DNA of 64,000 nucleotides from the NCBI RefSeq assembly GCF_000242455.2, contig NC_019892.1:6830744-6894743 (forward strand), written 5' to 3'. Source of the stretch: Singulisphaera acidiphila DSM 18658 (GTDB taxonomy: Bacteria; Planctomycetota; Planctomycetia; Isosphaerales; Isosphaeraceae). Below are positions 53,758-62,690 of the stretch, piece by piece (the stretch's first letter is position 1; each line of letters starts with the position of its first letter). The notes beneath the pieces are model-generated. The model saw only the letters and a list, made by a program, of their open reading frames with translations. It was not told the DNA's origin and did not search any database. A program made the position numbers and the translations under genes.

Positions 53758-54213
53758 TCAGGAGAGGCTGGGACGCGAATCGCTTTCCGATTCCGGCTCG
53801 TCGGACTCGGGTTCCGCATCCGATTCCGCATCCGTCTCAGTTTCCAGTTCATCGGACTCGGGTTTGCGGTCCGAGGCGATGGCGGTGTCAATCAGTCGCG
53901 AGATTTCGATCGACTTTTTGACGCTCTCATCGCGTTTGAAGAAGATCGCCGGGGTGAACCGGGTCTGAAGTCGTGCCGCGACGCGGGATTGGATGAAGCC
54001 GGAGGCATGCTTCAGGCCGGCCATCGAGCGATCCTGATCGGCCGGACTGCCCATGATGGAGACGAGGATCGTGGCGTTGCGGAGATCGCGCGAGAGTTCG
54101 ACGTTGATTACGGTGACCGAACTAACGCGCGGGTCGGCAACCTCGAAAAGGATTGCCGAAGAAACGACCTCACGGATCGCCTCGGCCATTCGCAGGCTGC
54201 GGTGAGATGGCAT
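53758..54213 (-). CDS. rbfA: Ribosome-binding factor A
   Basis: 151 residues. The KH-like fold is marked by the start SLRMAEAIREVVSSAILFEV, then ADPRVSSVTVINVELSRDLR, and LKHASGFIQSRVAARLQTRF, TPAIFFKRDES. These are the usual RbfA motifs. It binds the 30S subunit and helps mature 16S rRNA. The C-terminal 40 residues are an acidic Glu/Ser/Asp tail (ESDELETETDAESDAEPESD), not typical of E. coli RbfA. It starts 6 bases after the ylxP stop and belongs to the nusA-infB-ylxP-rbfA row. Confidence 0.94.
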   Translation of the reverse strand: MPSHRSLRMAEAIREVVSSAILFEVADPRVSSVTVINVELSRDLRNATILVSIMGSPADQDRSMAGLKHASGFIQSRVAARLQTRFTPAIFFKRDESVKKSIEISRLIDTAIASDRKPESDELETETDAESDAEPESDEPESESDSRPSLS

Positions 54214-54219
54214 GGAGTG

Positions 54220-54501
54220 TCAGACCTCTGTGATGACCTGGCTCAGAAGCTCGGCACGAGGATAAGCGGCCACGGCATCGGCGACACGGTCGAGCGTCTC
54301 GCGGGTGTCGCGCCGGGTCCGACCGACGACGGCAACAATTAATAAGGCGTGCGCAGGGTCGTCGATGCGGCCGTCCTCGGTGATTGAGACATTAAAATGC
54401 TGGCGCAGTTTGCTCATGATCGCCTGCATCCGTCGTCGTTTTTCCCGAAGCGATTCGCAGTTGCCGACTCGCAGTTCCAGGCGAAGCGTCGCCAGAGTCA
54501 T
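54220..54501 (-). CDS. DUF503/YlxP-like protein
   Basis: 93 residues from the ATG at 54501; an in-frame ATG at 54522 would add 7. The pattern LATLRLELRVGNCESLREKR and KLRQHFNVSITE is the DUF503 family. These are small ferredoxin-fold proteins found almost always in the nusA-infB-rbfA operon and thought to act in ribosome biogenesis. Here it sits exactly between infB (94 bases before) and rbfA (6 bases after). A hairpin lies between infB and this gene, so expression may be partly uncoupled. Confidence 0.9.
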   Translation of the reverse strand: MTLATLRLELRVGNCESLREKRRRMQAIMSKLRQHFNVSITEDGRIDDPAHALLIVAVVGRTRRDTRETLDRVADAVAAYPRAELLSQVITEV

Positions 54502-54540
54502 GGGCCTGCCTCGGCTCGGCAATTCCGATCACGACCCGGG

Positions 54541-54573
54541 AAAGGAGACCTACCCGCGAGAGTAGGTCTCCTC
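54541..54573 (-). terminator. Hairpin between infB and ylxP
   Basis: On the minus strand GGAGACCTAC, loop TCTCGCGG, GTAGGTCTCC, then TTTCCC. A perfect 10-bp stem with a short U tract; probably partial termination. Confidence 0.65.
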
Positions 54574-54595
54574 AAACGAGGGCGTCAGGGCTCGA

Positions 54596-57500
54596 TCAAA
54601 GCGTACGGCGGATCACGTCGATCCGATAGGCTTCGATCACGTCGTCGGTCTTAAGATCGTCGAAATTGGCGATCTTGATCCCGCACTCGAAGCCTTCGCG
54701 AACCTCTTTGACGTCGTCCTTGAAACGTTTGAGTGCTTCAAGTGACCCCTTGTAGATCTCACGACCCTCACGGATGATCCGTGCCTTGGCCGCGCGTTCG
54801 ATGCTTCCCTGGGTGACGAAGCAACCGGCGACGGTTCCCACCTTCGAGATCTTGAAGGCTTGCCGGACCACGGCACGGCCGAGGTGGACCTCCTTGATTT
54901 CGGGGACGAGCAACCCTTCGACGGCTTTCTTGATCTCATCCGTCACCTGGTAAATGATGTCATACCGGCGGATGTCGATCTTCTTCTCGTCGGCCAGAGT
55001 GACCGCACGGTCTTCTGGTGCGACGCGGAAACCGATGACGATCGCCTGCGAGGCATCGGCCAAGAGGATGTCGCTCTCGCTGATCCCGCCGACCCCCTTG
55101 AGGAGGACACGGATCGGAACCTCGGGGTTCTCCAGCTTCTCGAGCTCCTTGATCAAGGCTTCGAGCGATCCCTGGACGTCGGTCTTGAGGATCAGGTTGA
55201 GGCTCTTGAGCTTCTGCTCGGCCATCTTGCTGTACAGGTTTTCCAGCGTGACGGCTTGGCGCTCGCCCAGGGCGACCCCACGTGTGCGGAGGCGACGCGT
55301 CTCGGCAATCTCGCGAGCTCGCGAGACATCCTCGACCACACCGAACTTCTCGCCCGCGGTCGGCACCTCATCCAGTCCAGAGACTTCGACCGGCATCGAC
55401 GGCCCGGCCTCGGTCACCGAATTTCCCTTGTCGTCGAACAGGGCGCGGACCCGGCCGAAGCCATCGCCGCAGACCATGACGTCGCCAACCTTGAGCGTCC
55501 CGTCCTGCACCAGGACGGTGGCCACGACGCCTCGCCCTTCGGAGATCGAGGCTTCAAGGCAGGTGCCCGTGGCCGGCCGCGAGGGAGTCGCCAAGATCTC
55601 ACAGCGCAGTTCGGCGACGATCCCGAGCATTTCCAGCAGTTCGGGGATCCCTTGCCCGGTCACGGCAGAGGTCTTCACGACCGGGGTGTCACCGCCGTAC
55701 TCTTCGGGAGCCAGGTCCTGTTGTGAGAGCTCGCCGTAGATCTTGTTGAGGTTGACGTTGGGCAAGTCGATCTTGTTCAGGGCGATGACGATTGGCACGT
55801 CGGCCGCCTTGGCGTGTGCGATCGCTTCCTGCGTTTGCGGCATGACGCCGTCGTCGGCCGCGACGACCAGGACGACGATGTCGGTCACGTTCGCTCCGCG
55901 AGCACGCATCGCGGTAAACGCCTCGTGGCCCGGAGTGTCGACGAAGGTCAGCAACTTCCCTTCGTGCTCGACCTGGTAGGCACCGATGTGCTGGGTGATC
56001 CCACCGCTCTCGCCCGACACCACGTTCGACTTGCGGATCCGGTCCAGGAGCGACGTCTTGCCGTGGTCGACGTGCCCGAGAATCGTGATGACCGGAGGCC
56101 GGGGAACCTGGTTGAGGACCTCGGCTTCGTCCGGCTCCCACGCTTCGAGCAGGTCGTCTTCAGCCGTCCGCTCGTGAATCACCTCAAGCTCGACGCCAAA
56201 CTCCATCGCGAGCATGACGGCCGATTCTTCTTCGAGGTTTGCGTTGATGTTGACCTGCAAACCCATGCTGTTCATCATCCGCTTGATGAGATCATTTGCA
56301 CGGATGCCGATCGCTTCGGAGAGACTGCGGACGTTAATCGGCGGTTCGATCTGCGCGTGGCTCTTGCGGGCCGGCACAACCGCGGCGCGGTGACCGCCAC
56401 GGGAGCCTTTCCGGCCACCCCGCGAGCGACGTCCATCGTCGTCGGTCTCGTTGAGGAGCGTCGCGGCGGGCATGGGTGAAGTCACCCGCCGTTCGGTGGC
56501 CCGCTCATTGCGCTTGGCGCGTCGCCCGGCACGATCGGCAGGGGTTCCCAGGCGAGCTGCCCCGGCCTTCCCCTTACGATCCTCTTCTTCTTCGGGAGTC
56601 GGCGCGACCGGTGCGGAACCGGGGGCGGCCGGCGCTCCCGTCGCGGGGCGACGGAGCAGGGGATTGGCACCAGGCATGCCGGGCCGTGGGGCACCGGGTC
56701 CCCCCGTTGCTCCCGCAGGCCGTCCGGACAGGCCGGGCCGAGATCCGGGCGCTCCACCAGGCCGTGAACCGGGACCGCCCGGCGCCTGAGTGCCGAGTTG
56801 CCCCGACCTCATCATCGCCATCAACTCTTCGGGCGTATACCGCTTCTCGGGGCGCTGAGTTTTGACTTCAGGACCACCGCCGCCGGGGCGAGGAGGGGCA
56901 GGGCGTCGGGGCGGAGGCTGCGAGGTCTGGGACGCGACCGGCGGCAACGGTCGGCGGGGACCGAGCGGCGCATCGCGACGGGGACCGCCGCCTCCCCCTT
57001 GTTGCCCCGCGTTGTTGTCATCGAAGCGCCGGGGCTGGCCCTGCTGTTGCTGCTGGGGAACATTGGGCCGCTGAATCGGCTGTCGCACGCCCGCCGGGGA
57101 AACGTAGTCGCCTCGCTTCAAGGGGGGCGGCGTGCTCGGATTGGGCCGGTAGTCGGGCGGAGGCGAAGGCGGTCCTTGGGGCCGAGGGGCAGCCCCCGTG
57201 GGACCACCTCGGTGCGGCGTGTGGCCGGAAAGTGGCCCCGAGCCCGACCTGGGGGGCGAAGTCAGCCCGCTCGAACGTGTCGGCGGTGCGCTCGGAGCCG
57301 CCGGTGCAGCAGGACCGGACGCGCTCGGAGCCGCCGGCGCATTCGCGGCGGGCGCCGCACTCGGTGCCGACGACAGGGCACTCGGGGCCGGGGCGGTCGC
57401 GACTGGCGGGGTCGCCACGGGCGCGGGGCGCGGGGCGGCGGCGAGAGGCTGCGCGGGGGCCGGTGAGGCCGACGGAACAGGGCGGTCGCTGGGGACCGGC

Positions 57501-57805
57501 GGGGAAGCGGCCGAAGCGCTCGGAGTTGTCCGAGTCGGCGGTGGGGCTGTCGCGCTGATGGCGGGCGTCTCCGAGGTATTGGGACGAGGCGAAGGCTGGG
57601 CGGGAGGTACTTCCGCAGCAGGAGTTGAAGCCGAAGAGGTCGAGCCGTGCATCAATTGCCTGATCTGGTCGACCGCCGATGGGTCCAAGCTCGCCAAGGC
57701 GCTGAGCTTGACGTCAAGGCCCCATCGCTGGATCCGGTCAAGCAACTCCTGGCTCTTGAGACCCAATTCCTTCGCCAACTCATGGACACGCGTGGACAAC
57801 GGCAA
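54596..57805 (-). CDS. infB: Translation initiation factor IF-2
   Basis: 1069 residues. The N terminus STRVHELAKELGLKSQELLD is the IF2_N domain, followed by about 380 residues of Pro/Ala/Gly-rich low-complexity sequence. A second IF2_N-like segment (INVRSLSEAIGIRANDLIKR) leads to the GTPase domain: G1 GHVDHGKTSLLDR at about 576, G3 DTPGHEAFTAM, G4 NKID. Domains II to IV continue to the C terminus (EVHLGRAVVRQAFKISKVGT, ECGIKIANFDDLK). It places initiator tRNA on the 30S subunit. The long proline-rich linker is much larger than in E. coli. The gene follows nusA by 152 bases. Confidence 0.97.
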   Translation of the reverse strand: MPLSTRVHELAKELGLKSQELLDRIQRWGLDVKLSALASLDPSAVDQIRQLMHGSTSSASTPAAEVPPAQPSPRPNTSETPAISATAPPPTRTTPSASAASPPVPSDRPVPSASPAPAQPLAAAPRPAPVATPPVATAPAPSALSSAPSAAPAANAPAAPSASGPAAPAAPSAPPTRSSGLTSPPRSGSGPLSGHTPHRGGPTGAAPRPQGPPSPPPDYRPNPSTPPPLKRGDYVSPAGVRQPIQRPNVPQQQQQGQPRRFDDNNAGQQGGGGGPRRDAPLGPRRPLPPVASQTSQPPPRRPAPPRPGGGGPEVKTQRPEKRYTPEELMAMMRSGQLGTQAPGGPGSRPGGAPGSRPGLSGRPAGATGGPGAPRPGMPGANPLLRRPATGAPAAPGSAPVAPTPEEEEDRKGKAGAARLGTPADRAGRRAKRNERATERRVTSPMPAATLLNETDDDGRRSRGGRKGSRGGHRAAVVPARKSHAQIEPPINVRSLSEAIGIRANDLIKRMMNSMGLQVNINANLEEESAVMLAMEFGVELEVIHERTAEDDLLEAWEPDEAEVLNQVPRPPVITILGHVDHGKTSLLDRIRKSNVVSGESGGITQHIGAYQVEHEGKLLTFVDTPGHEAFTAMRARGANVTDIVVLVVAADDGVMPQTQEAIAHAKAADVPIVIALNKIDLPNVNLNKIYGELSQQDLAPEEYGGDTPVVKTSAVTGQGIPELLEMLGIVAELRCEILATPSRPATGTCLEASISEGRGVVATVLVQDGTLKVGDVMVCGDGFGRVRALFDDKGNSVTEAGPSMPVEVSGLDEVPTAGEKFGVVEDVSRAREIAETRRLRTRGVALGERQAVTLENLYSKMAEQKLKSLNLILKTDVQGSLEALIKELEKLENPEVPIRVLLKGVGGISESDILLADASQAIVIGFRVAPEDRAVTLADEKKIDIRRYDIIYQVTDEIKKAVEGLLVPEIKEVHLGRAVVRQAFKISKVGTVAGCFVTQGSIERAAKARIIREGREIYKGSLEALKRFKDDVKEVREGFECGIKIANFDDLKTDDVIEAYRIDVIRRTL

Positions 57806-57957
57806 CTCCTCCTGGGTGGGGCCTCGGCCGACATTCGGCCGGACCAGCCCGATCGTTCAAGGGTGATACCACGCCTTGCCGACCGCTCCCCAGGCTGAGG
57901 CCATTCAGGGCGGAGGGTCGGCAAGGTCGAAACGCGGTGGCAGGCCCATGCGGGGCC

Positions 57958-59619
57958 TCATGGTTTGTGCATATCCGACTCGCGTCCCTCGACTTCGTCA
58001 GTCGAGATAGGTTCCAAGGGGGGCGTCGGGGGGACATCCCGCTCCGCGCCGGCCTCTTCGGCCTCGATCTCTTCGGGCGATACGCCCTCTTCTACCGCTT
58101 CGGTCACGATCCGAGCGGTCTCGTTCTGATCGGCATCACTCGGTGGCGCAGTAATCTCTCGGCCATCTTGGTCCGTCGTGCCTTCCGACGCCAGGGCCAG
58201 GTCGCGGATCTCATCCGACTCCGACGATACTGTCAAGTCCGACTCATCGCCAGCGTCGGTCTCTTCCTCCGTTGCATCAAGCGAATCTTCCTCACCAACA
58301 GCACTCGTTCTGCCGTCTGACTCGCTGAACAGGTCGTCCAGGGTCGGCCGGCCCGTGCGCCCTGCCGTCCCATCAGCGGCTATGGCCGCAGGCTCTGCAC
58401 TGCTGGTTTCGACAGGAGCCGGTGCCGGTGTGGCGGCCGGACTACGGGCCCCCTTACGTCTGGGCATTTCGTCAGCCTGAGCCTCGGCCAAGGTCTCGGC
58501 CTGGGCGACAATCTCCCGTGTCTGTTCTTCGGTGAGACCTTCAATGGTGTTCACCAGGTCGTCGATTTCCATGACCGAGAGATCGTCGTAGCTGAGGATC
58601 CCTTGCTCAACCAGCTTCTCGGCCAGGTCGGTATCGACCCCATCGATCTTGGTGAACGCCCCCACCGCTTTCTCGATCAGCTCATCGAGTTCTTCGGAGG
58701 TCATGATCTCGATGTCCCAGCCCACCAGCTTCGAGGCCAGCCGGACATTCTGACCACGTCGTCCGATGGCCAGCGAGAGCTGATCTTCCCGAACCAGGAC
58801 GATCGCCCGGCCCAGCAATTGGCAGAGCATGACCTCGTCGATTTCGGCCGGCTGAAGTGCATTCGGGATCAGCACTTGGAGCGATTCATTCCAACGCACG
58901 ATGTCGATTCGCTCGCCCCCGAGCTCGTCGACGATGTTTTTGATTCGAGTGCCCCGGACGCCGACGCAGGCACCCACCGCATCGACCTTGGAGTCGATCG
59001 AGGTGACTGCGACTTTCGAGCGGTAACCGGCTTCTCGCGCCAACGCCCGGATGCTGATGATCTGGTCCGCGATTTCGGGGATTTCCAGCTCGAAGAGGCG
59101 GCGAACGAAGTCGGGGTGGGTCCGGCTCAGGATGATCTTGACCCGCTGGCCGACTTTCCGAACGTCGAGGATAACGCCGCGGATCCGTTCGTTAGGGTGG
59201 TGACTCTCGCCCGGAATCTGCTCGCTGCGTGGGAGCAGGGCGTCGGTCTTACCGAGGTTGACCGTGACGGCCCCCCCCTCGAACCGCTGGACGGTCCCGG
59301 TAATTAGGTCACCACGTTGATCCTCGAATTCCTCGAACAGGCTATCCCGTTCGGCTTCGCGGATCTTCTGGATGATGACCTGCTTGGCTGTCTGGGCCGC
59401 GATTCGTCCCAGTTCGGCCGGATCCATCCGAGCGCCATCTTTGGTGGCCTCGATCTGGCCGGAGTCAGGATTGATATTAACGACGATTTCGGCCGCTTCG
59501 GGATAATGCTTCTTCGCCGCGGTGGCGAGCGCTGACTGTATCCCCTCGAAAAGAATATCCTTGGAGATATTTTTTTCTCGGTGGATGCTATCCACGATGC
59601 GAACCAGGTCGACGCTCAT
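57958..59619 (-). CDS. nusA: Transcription termination/antitermination protein NusA
   Basis: 553 residues from the ATG at 59619 (the open frame runs to 59790 but the family starts at MSVDLVRIVDSIHREKNISK). NusA_N covers residues 1-125, the S1 domain 135-200 (LITGTVQRFEGGAVTVNLGK), and two KH domains 205-345 (VGACVGVRGTRIKNIVDELG, LSLAIGRRGQNVRLASKLVG). A helical segment with an HhH-like pattern (EKLVEQGILSYDDLSVMEID) follows, then a very acidic tail of about 130 residues. It binds RNA polymerase and modulates pausing. It heads nusA-infB-ylxP-rbfA. rimP, usually in front of nusA, is absent; fur lies divergently instead. Confidence 0.96.
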   Translation of the reverse strand: MSVDLVRIVDSIHREKNISKDILFEGIQSALATAAKKHYPEAAEIVVNINPDSGQIEATKDGARMDPAELGRIAAQTAKQVIIQKIREAERDSLFEEFEDQRGDLITGTVQRFEGGAVTVNLGKTDALLPRSEQIPGESHHPNERIRGVILDVRKVGQRVKIILSRTHPDFVRRLFELEIPEIADQIISIRALAREAGYRSKVAVTSIDSKVDAVGACVGVRGTRIKNIVDELGGERIDIVRWNESLQVLIPNALQPAEIDEVMLCQLLGRAIVLVREDQLSLAIGRRGQNVRLASKLVGWDIEIMTSEELDELIEKAVGAFTKIDGVDTDLAEKLVEQGILSYDDLSVMEIDDLVNTIEGLTEEQTREIVAQAETLAEAQADEMPRRKGARSPAATPAPAPVETSSAEPAAIAADGTAGRTGRPTLDDLFSESDGRTSAVGEEDSLDATEEETDAGDESDLTVSSESDEIRDLALASEGTTDQDGREITAPPSDADQNETARIVTEAVEEGVSPEEIEAEEAGAERDVPPTPPLEPISTDEVEGRESDMHKP

Positions 59620-59677
59620 TCGATGACTCCGAGACGTGCCGGGACTAGGGGAAGCAGAGCAATACCAAACCTCGCCC

Positions 59678-59739
59678 CCAAGGAGGCGTGGTTCGGATTC
59701 ATGCCACAGCGTGCCGACCCTTGGGCAACGCCTCCTTGG
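59678..59739 (-). promoter_or_regulatory. Inverted repeat in the nusA leader
   Basis: CCAAGGAGGCGT (59678-59689) and ACGCCTCCTTGG (59728-59739) are perfect 12-base inverted arms 38 bases apart, 58 bases before the nusA start. The arms include AAGGAGG, a full Shine-Dalgarno match. It could be an RNA switch or attenuator in the nusA leader. Confidence 0.5.
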
Positions 59740-59915
59740 ACAACCCCGCATCTCCCTTACGACCGGGCCAACCCGACGTGAAAGAGACACGGTGTTTCAC
59801 CGTCAGTGGATCCTTATCCACCTACGGCTCCAAGAGTTTAATCTAACAGGCGGTTGACAGCACTGTCAAGCGGCCGAACAATTGATCCGAATCACGGTAA
59901 GGCGAGGGTTCGTTG

Positions 59916-60401
59916 ATGCTATCCGCGTTCGATCATGACGATCTCCGTTCGGCCCTGGAGACTGCCGGCTGGCGTTGCACCACGCAACGGTTGGCCGTCT
60001 ACGACCACTTGAGTTGCGCCGAGCATCACCCGACCGCGGAAGAGGTCTACCAAGGGGTGCGGCGGATCATCCCCAAGATCAGCCTGGCGACGGTTTACAA
60101 GGCCCTTGAGGCGCTTGTCGCCAGCGGGGTGGCCACGAAGCTGACCGCCGGTGACGGGTCGGCCCGGTACGATGCCCGGAGCGACCAGCACTATCACTTG
60201 CGCTGTCTTCGGTCGGGTTCCGTGCACGACCTGCCGACGCCTTTCGACCCCGACTTGATCGCGAAGCTTGACCCCGCGCTCATGCAAACACTCCGGCAGC
60301 AAGGATTTCAGGTGACGGGATATCGGCTTGAACTGGTGGGCTTCTACGACCAGGACGCAGTGAACAATGCGGTGGACGGCGAGGGGTCGGCCGCCCAATG
60401 A
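59916..60401 (+). CDS. Fur family transcriptional regulator
   Basis: 161 residues from the ATG at 59916 (GCGAGGG upstream; a TTG at 59913 is next to it). The winged helix is WRCTTQRLAVYDHLSCAEHH and HPTAEEVYQGVRRIIPKISL-ATVYKALEAL, standard for Fur/PerR. The regulatory metal site keeps HYHLRC, but the usual C-x2-C-G is CLRSG, and no second C-x2-C pair is visible. So the structural zinc site of most Fur/PerR proteins is missing. It is a repressor, probably metal- or peroxide-responsive; which one cannot be said. It overlaps tatD by 4 bases (ATGA), so the two genes are translationally coupled. It is divergent from nusA. Confidence 0.9.
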   Translation: MLSAFDHDDLRSALETAGWRCTTQRLAVYDHLSCAEHHPTAEEVYQGVRRIIPKISLATVYKALEALVASGVATKLTAGDGSARYDARSDQHYHLRCLRSGSVHDLPTPFDPDLIAKLDPALMQTLRQQGFQVTGYRLELVGFYDQDAVNNAVDGEGSAAQ

Positions 60402-61210
60402 ACCCGGGAAATCACGAACCGCCCGCGTTGGTCGACACTCACGCCCATCTTGACGCTCCCCGGCTCCGTGACGACTTGCCCGCCGTCCTGGAGCGAGCCC
60501 GAACCGCCGGGGTGCGCCAGATCGTGGCGATCGGGACGACGGCGGAGGATAGCGAAGCGGTCACCAAGATCGCTCGCGACTATGCTGGGGTATTCGCCGC
60601 AGTCGGGATTCACCCGAACGACGTGTTCGAAGCGACTCCCGAGGACTGGCAACGCGTCCTGGCGTTGCTCGAGGAGCCCAACGTCGTTGCCCTCGGCGAA
60701 ACAGGACTCGACCGGTATTGGGACCGCACCCCTTTTTCCCAGCAGCAGGAATGGTTTGAACGCCACCTTGAACTGGGCCGTGAATCGGGGCTCCCCCTGG
60801 TGATCCATTGCCGGGACAGCCAACAGGACCTGATCGCCCAACTGACCCGGTTCAAAGGGCCCGTGCATGGGGTGCTGCATTCGTTCACCGGGTCATGGGA
60901 GGACGCCCAAGCGTTTCTCGACCTGGGCCTTCACCTTTCGTTCGCCGGGATGGTGACATTTACCAATCGAACCCTGGATTCGCTTCGCGAGGTGGCCGCT
61001 CGCGTCCCTCTCGATCGTTTGCTGGTCGAGACGGACAGCCCCTATTTGAGCCCCCACCCGCATCGCGGTGCCACCAACGAGCCCGCCCGTGTGACGTTCA
61101 CCGCCGAACGACTGGCGCAGCTTCACACCCTCTCTCTTGCGGAGTTTTCCCAGATCACCACATCCAATGCCCAACGCGTCTTCAAACTTCCCGCGGACCA
61201 AACTCTTTGA
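60398..61210 (+). CDS. tatD: TatD family metal-dependent DNase
   Basis: 270 residues. The TIM-barrel metallohydrolase landmarks are VDTHAHLDAPRL (two His), ALGETGLDRYW (Glu), LPLVIHCRDSQQD (His), VLHSFTGSWEDAQ (His) and LLVETDSPYLSP (Asp). The family removes nucleotides from DNA 3' ends and has roles in repair and D-Tyr-tRNA-like processing in some organisms. The start overlaps the fur stop (ATGA). It is full length with no odd insertions. It is the second gene of a fur-tatD operon. Confidence 0.95.
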   Translation: MNPGNHEPPALVDTHAHLDAPRLRDDLPAVLERARTAGVRQIVAIGTTAEDSEAVTKIARDYAGVFAAVGIHPNDVFEATPEDWQRVLALLEEPNVVALGETGLDRYWDRTPFSQQQEWFERHLELGRESGLPLVIHCRDSQQDLIAQLTRFKGPVHGVLHSFTGSWEDAQAFLDLGLHLSFAGMVTFTNRTLDSLREVAARVPLDRLLVETDSPYLSPHPHRGATNEPARVTFTAERLAQLHTLSLAEFSQITTSNAQRVFKLPADQTL

Positions 61211-61474
61211 CCGAACCTCCGCCTCTTTCTCGTCTCTCTTTATGGGCGGGTTCGCCGTCACAAATCGACCGCGACGGCGAATACACCCTTGATCCCCCTG
61301 TTCGGCCCAAGTCACAAGGCCGGTCGAATTCGTGGGGTCGAGACATCTTCTGAGAACCTTCTCTCGCGAAGAGACGTAAGTATCTACACGTTGGCCCGAA
61401 GTTTGCTTGACAACAAGATTGACCACACCGTGATTCACTCGGGTTGTTGAACAGTCTCTCAGAGGTTGATTATC

Positions 61475-61696
61475 ATGGGCTTGACACTGGACTTGAAAGC
61501 GATCTTGGTTTTGGCCCCGATTTTCGGTCTTTTGGTGCTCGGTCTCGTCATTACCTTGCGGAGTGGGGTTGCCAGTTTGTCGACGCATCAGGGCGTGGAG
61601 CGGTTCATCGGCAACCTCTCTCAGTTGTTGCTCCGGATGGCGGGTTATGCCATTGGATTACTCATGCTGCAGCGCTTTATCGGTGCACCGTTTTGA
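61475..61696 (+). CDS. Small two-span membrane protein
   Basis: 73 residues from the ATG at 61475 with AGAGG about ten bases upstream; a TTG at 61466 would add three residues. Two hydrophobic segments (AILVLAPIFGLLVLGLVITL and LLRMAGYAIGLLMLQRFIG) flank a short loop with HQGVERFIGN. I do not recognise a family. The clear ribosome-binding site, good hydrophobic pattern and the strong terminator 41 bases after the stop support a real gene. It sits between tatD and the convergent queE. Confidence 0.6.
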   Translation: MGLTLDLKAILVLAPIFGLLVLGLVITLRSGVASLSTHQGVERFIGNLSQLLLRMAGYAIGLLMLQRFIGAPF

Positions 61697-61736
61697 AGTT
61701 CTGACCGCAGTCGATTTTGTGAACCGAGATCAAGTC

Positions 61737-61777
61737 AGCCGGCCCGCACGATCGTGGATCGATCGTGCGGGCCGGCT
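61737..61777. terminator. Long perfect hairpin between small membrane protein and queE
   Basis: AGCCGGCCCGCACGATC pairs with GATCGTGCGGGCCGGCT, a 17-bp perfect stem with loop GTGGATC. T tract weak on both strands (CATTTG). Likely bidirectional terminator. Confidence 0.7.
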
Positions 61778-61819
61778 CATTTGATGCGAATGACTGGGTT
61801 CACTTGCCGGGTGCCCTGT

Positions 61820-62575
61820 TCAGACACCACGGGCTGCGGGATGCCAGAGGATCTTGTGCTGCTGGAGTTGCAGTCGAATTGGGAGCTGGGTCTCGAGAAT
61901 CCAGGCGGCTAACTCGGTCGGATCGACTTTTCCAAAGCAGCCGCTGAAGAGGACGGGACAGCGCTCGGTCAGGCGATGGGCACGGGTCTGCGCAACCGCC
62001 CAATCGAAATCCGCCCAATCGCAGAGGACGAACTTGATCTCGTCGGTCGGCTTGACCAGGGAAAGGTTGCTCCAGAGATTCGCCTTTTCCTCGCCCGATC
62101 CGGGGGTCTTCAGGTCGAGGATCACGTGGACTCGACGATCGACCGGCGCAATGTCCAGGGAACCGCTCGTTTCGAGCAGCACCGTTCGGCCGGCGTCGGC
62201 AAGCCGGACCATCAGAGGGAAGACCTCGGGCTGGAGCAGTGGCTCACCCCCGGTCAACTCGACGAGTGGGTCGCCGAGGGCCAAGGTTCGTTCCACGACC
62301 TCGTCGAGCGAAAGGAGATTCCCTTCCGTGAATGCGTGGGGGGTGTCGCAATAGCCGCAGCGCAGGTTGCACGCCGTCAGCCGGATGAAGACGCAAGGCA
62401 ACCCTGCAAAGGTGCTCTCACCTTGAAGACTTCGATAGATCTCATGGATCATGAGCGACCCCGCCGGCTTCCCTTGAAGCGGCCGAAGCCGCTGGGGATG
62501 GAGGATCGTCGACGCGGGGCCCGGCGGCGTCAAGGGAACCGAGGCGTCATTGATGGTGACAAGAGTGCGCGGCAT
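61820..62575 (-). CDS. queE: 7-carboxy-7-deazaguanine synthase
   Basis: 251 residues from the ATG at 62575 (AGAGGGA upstream). An internal ATG at 62452 (MIHEIYRSLQGES) is the start suggested by the length of other QueE proteins, so the first 41 residues may be untranslated. The radical-SAM cluster motif is CNLRCGYCDT, preceded by IRLTA, and followed by ELTGGEPLLQ and LLETSGS. QueE rearranges 6-carboxy-tetrahydropterin to carboxy-deazaguanine in queuosine synthesis. The YRSLQGES motif near the start is diagnostic. The other queuosine genes are not in the window. Confidence 0.92.
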   Translation of the reverse strand: MPRTLVTINDASVPLTPPGPASTILHPQRLRPLQGKPAGSLMIHEIYRSLQGESTFAGLPCVFIRLTACNLRCGYCDTPHAFTEGNLLSLDEVVERTLALGDPLVELTGGEPLLQPEVFPLMVRLADAGRTVLLETSGSLDIAPVDRRVHVILDLKTPGSGEEKANLWSNLSLVKPTDEIKFVLCDWADFDWAVAQTRAHRLTERCPVLFSGCFGKVDPTELAAWILETQLPIRLQLQQHKILWHPAARGV

Positions 62576-62690
62576 TTTCCCTCTTCGGTGCGGAAATCTT
62601 CAGAAAGAGAATAGAAAAGAAGGGAACCCAGGTATCGGCTCCCTGAAAAGTTCTTCAATTCACGGGCCAAGTGAGCATTGATGACATCGC

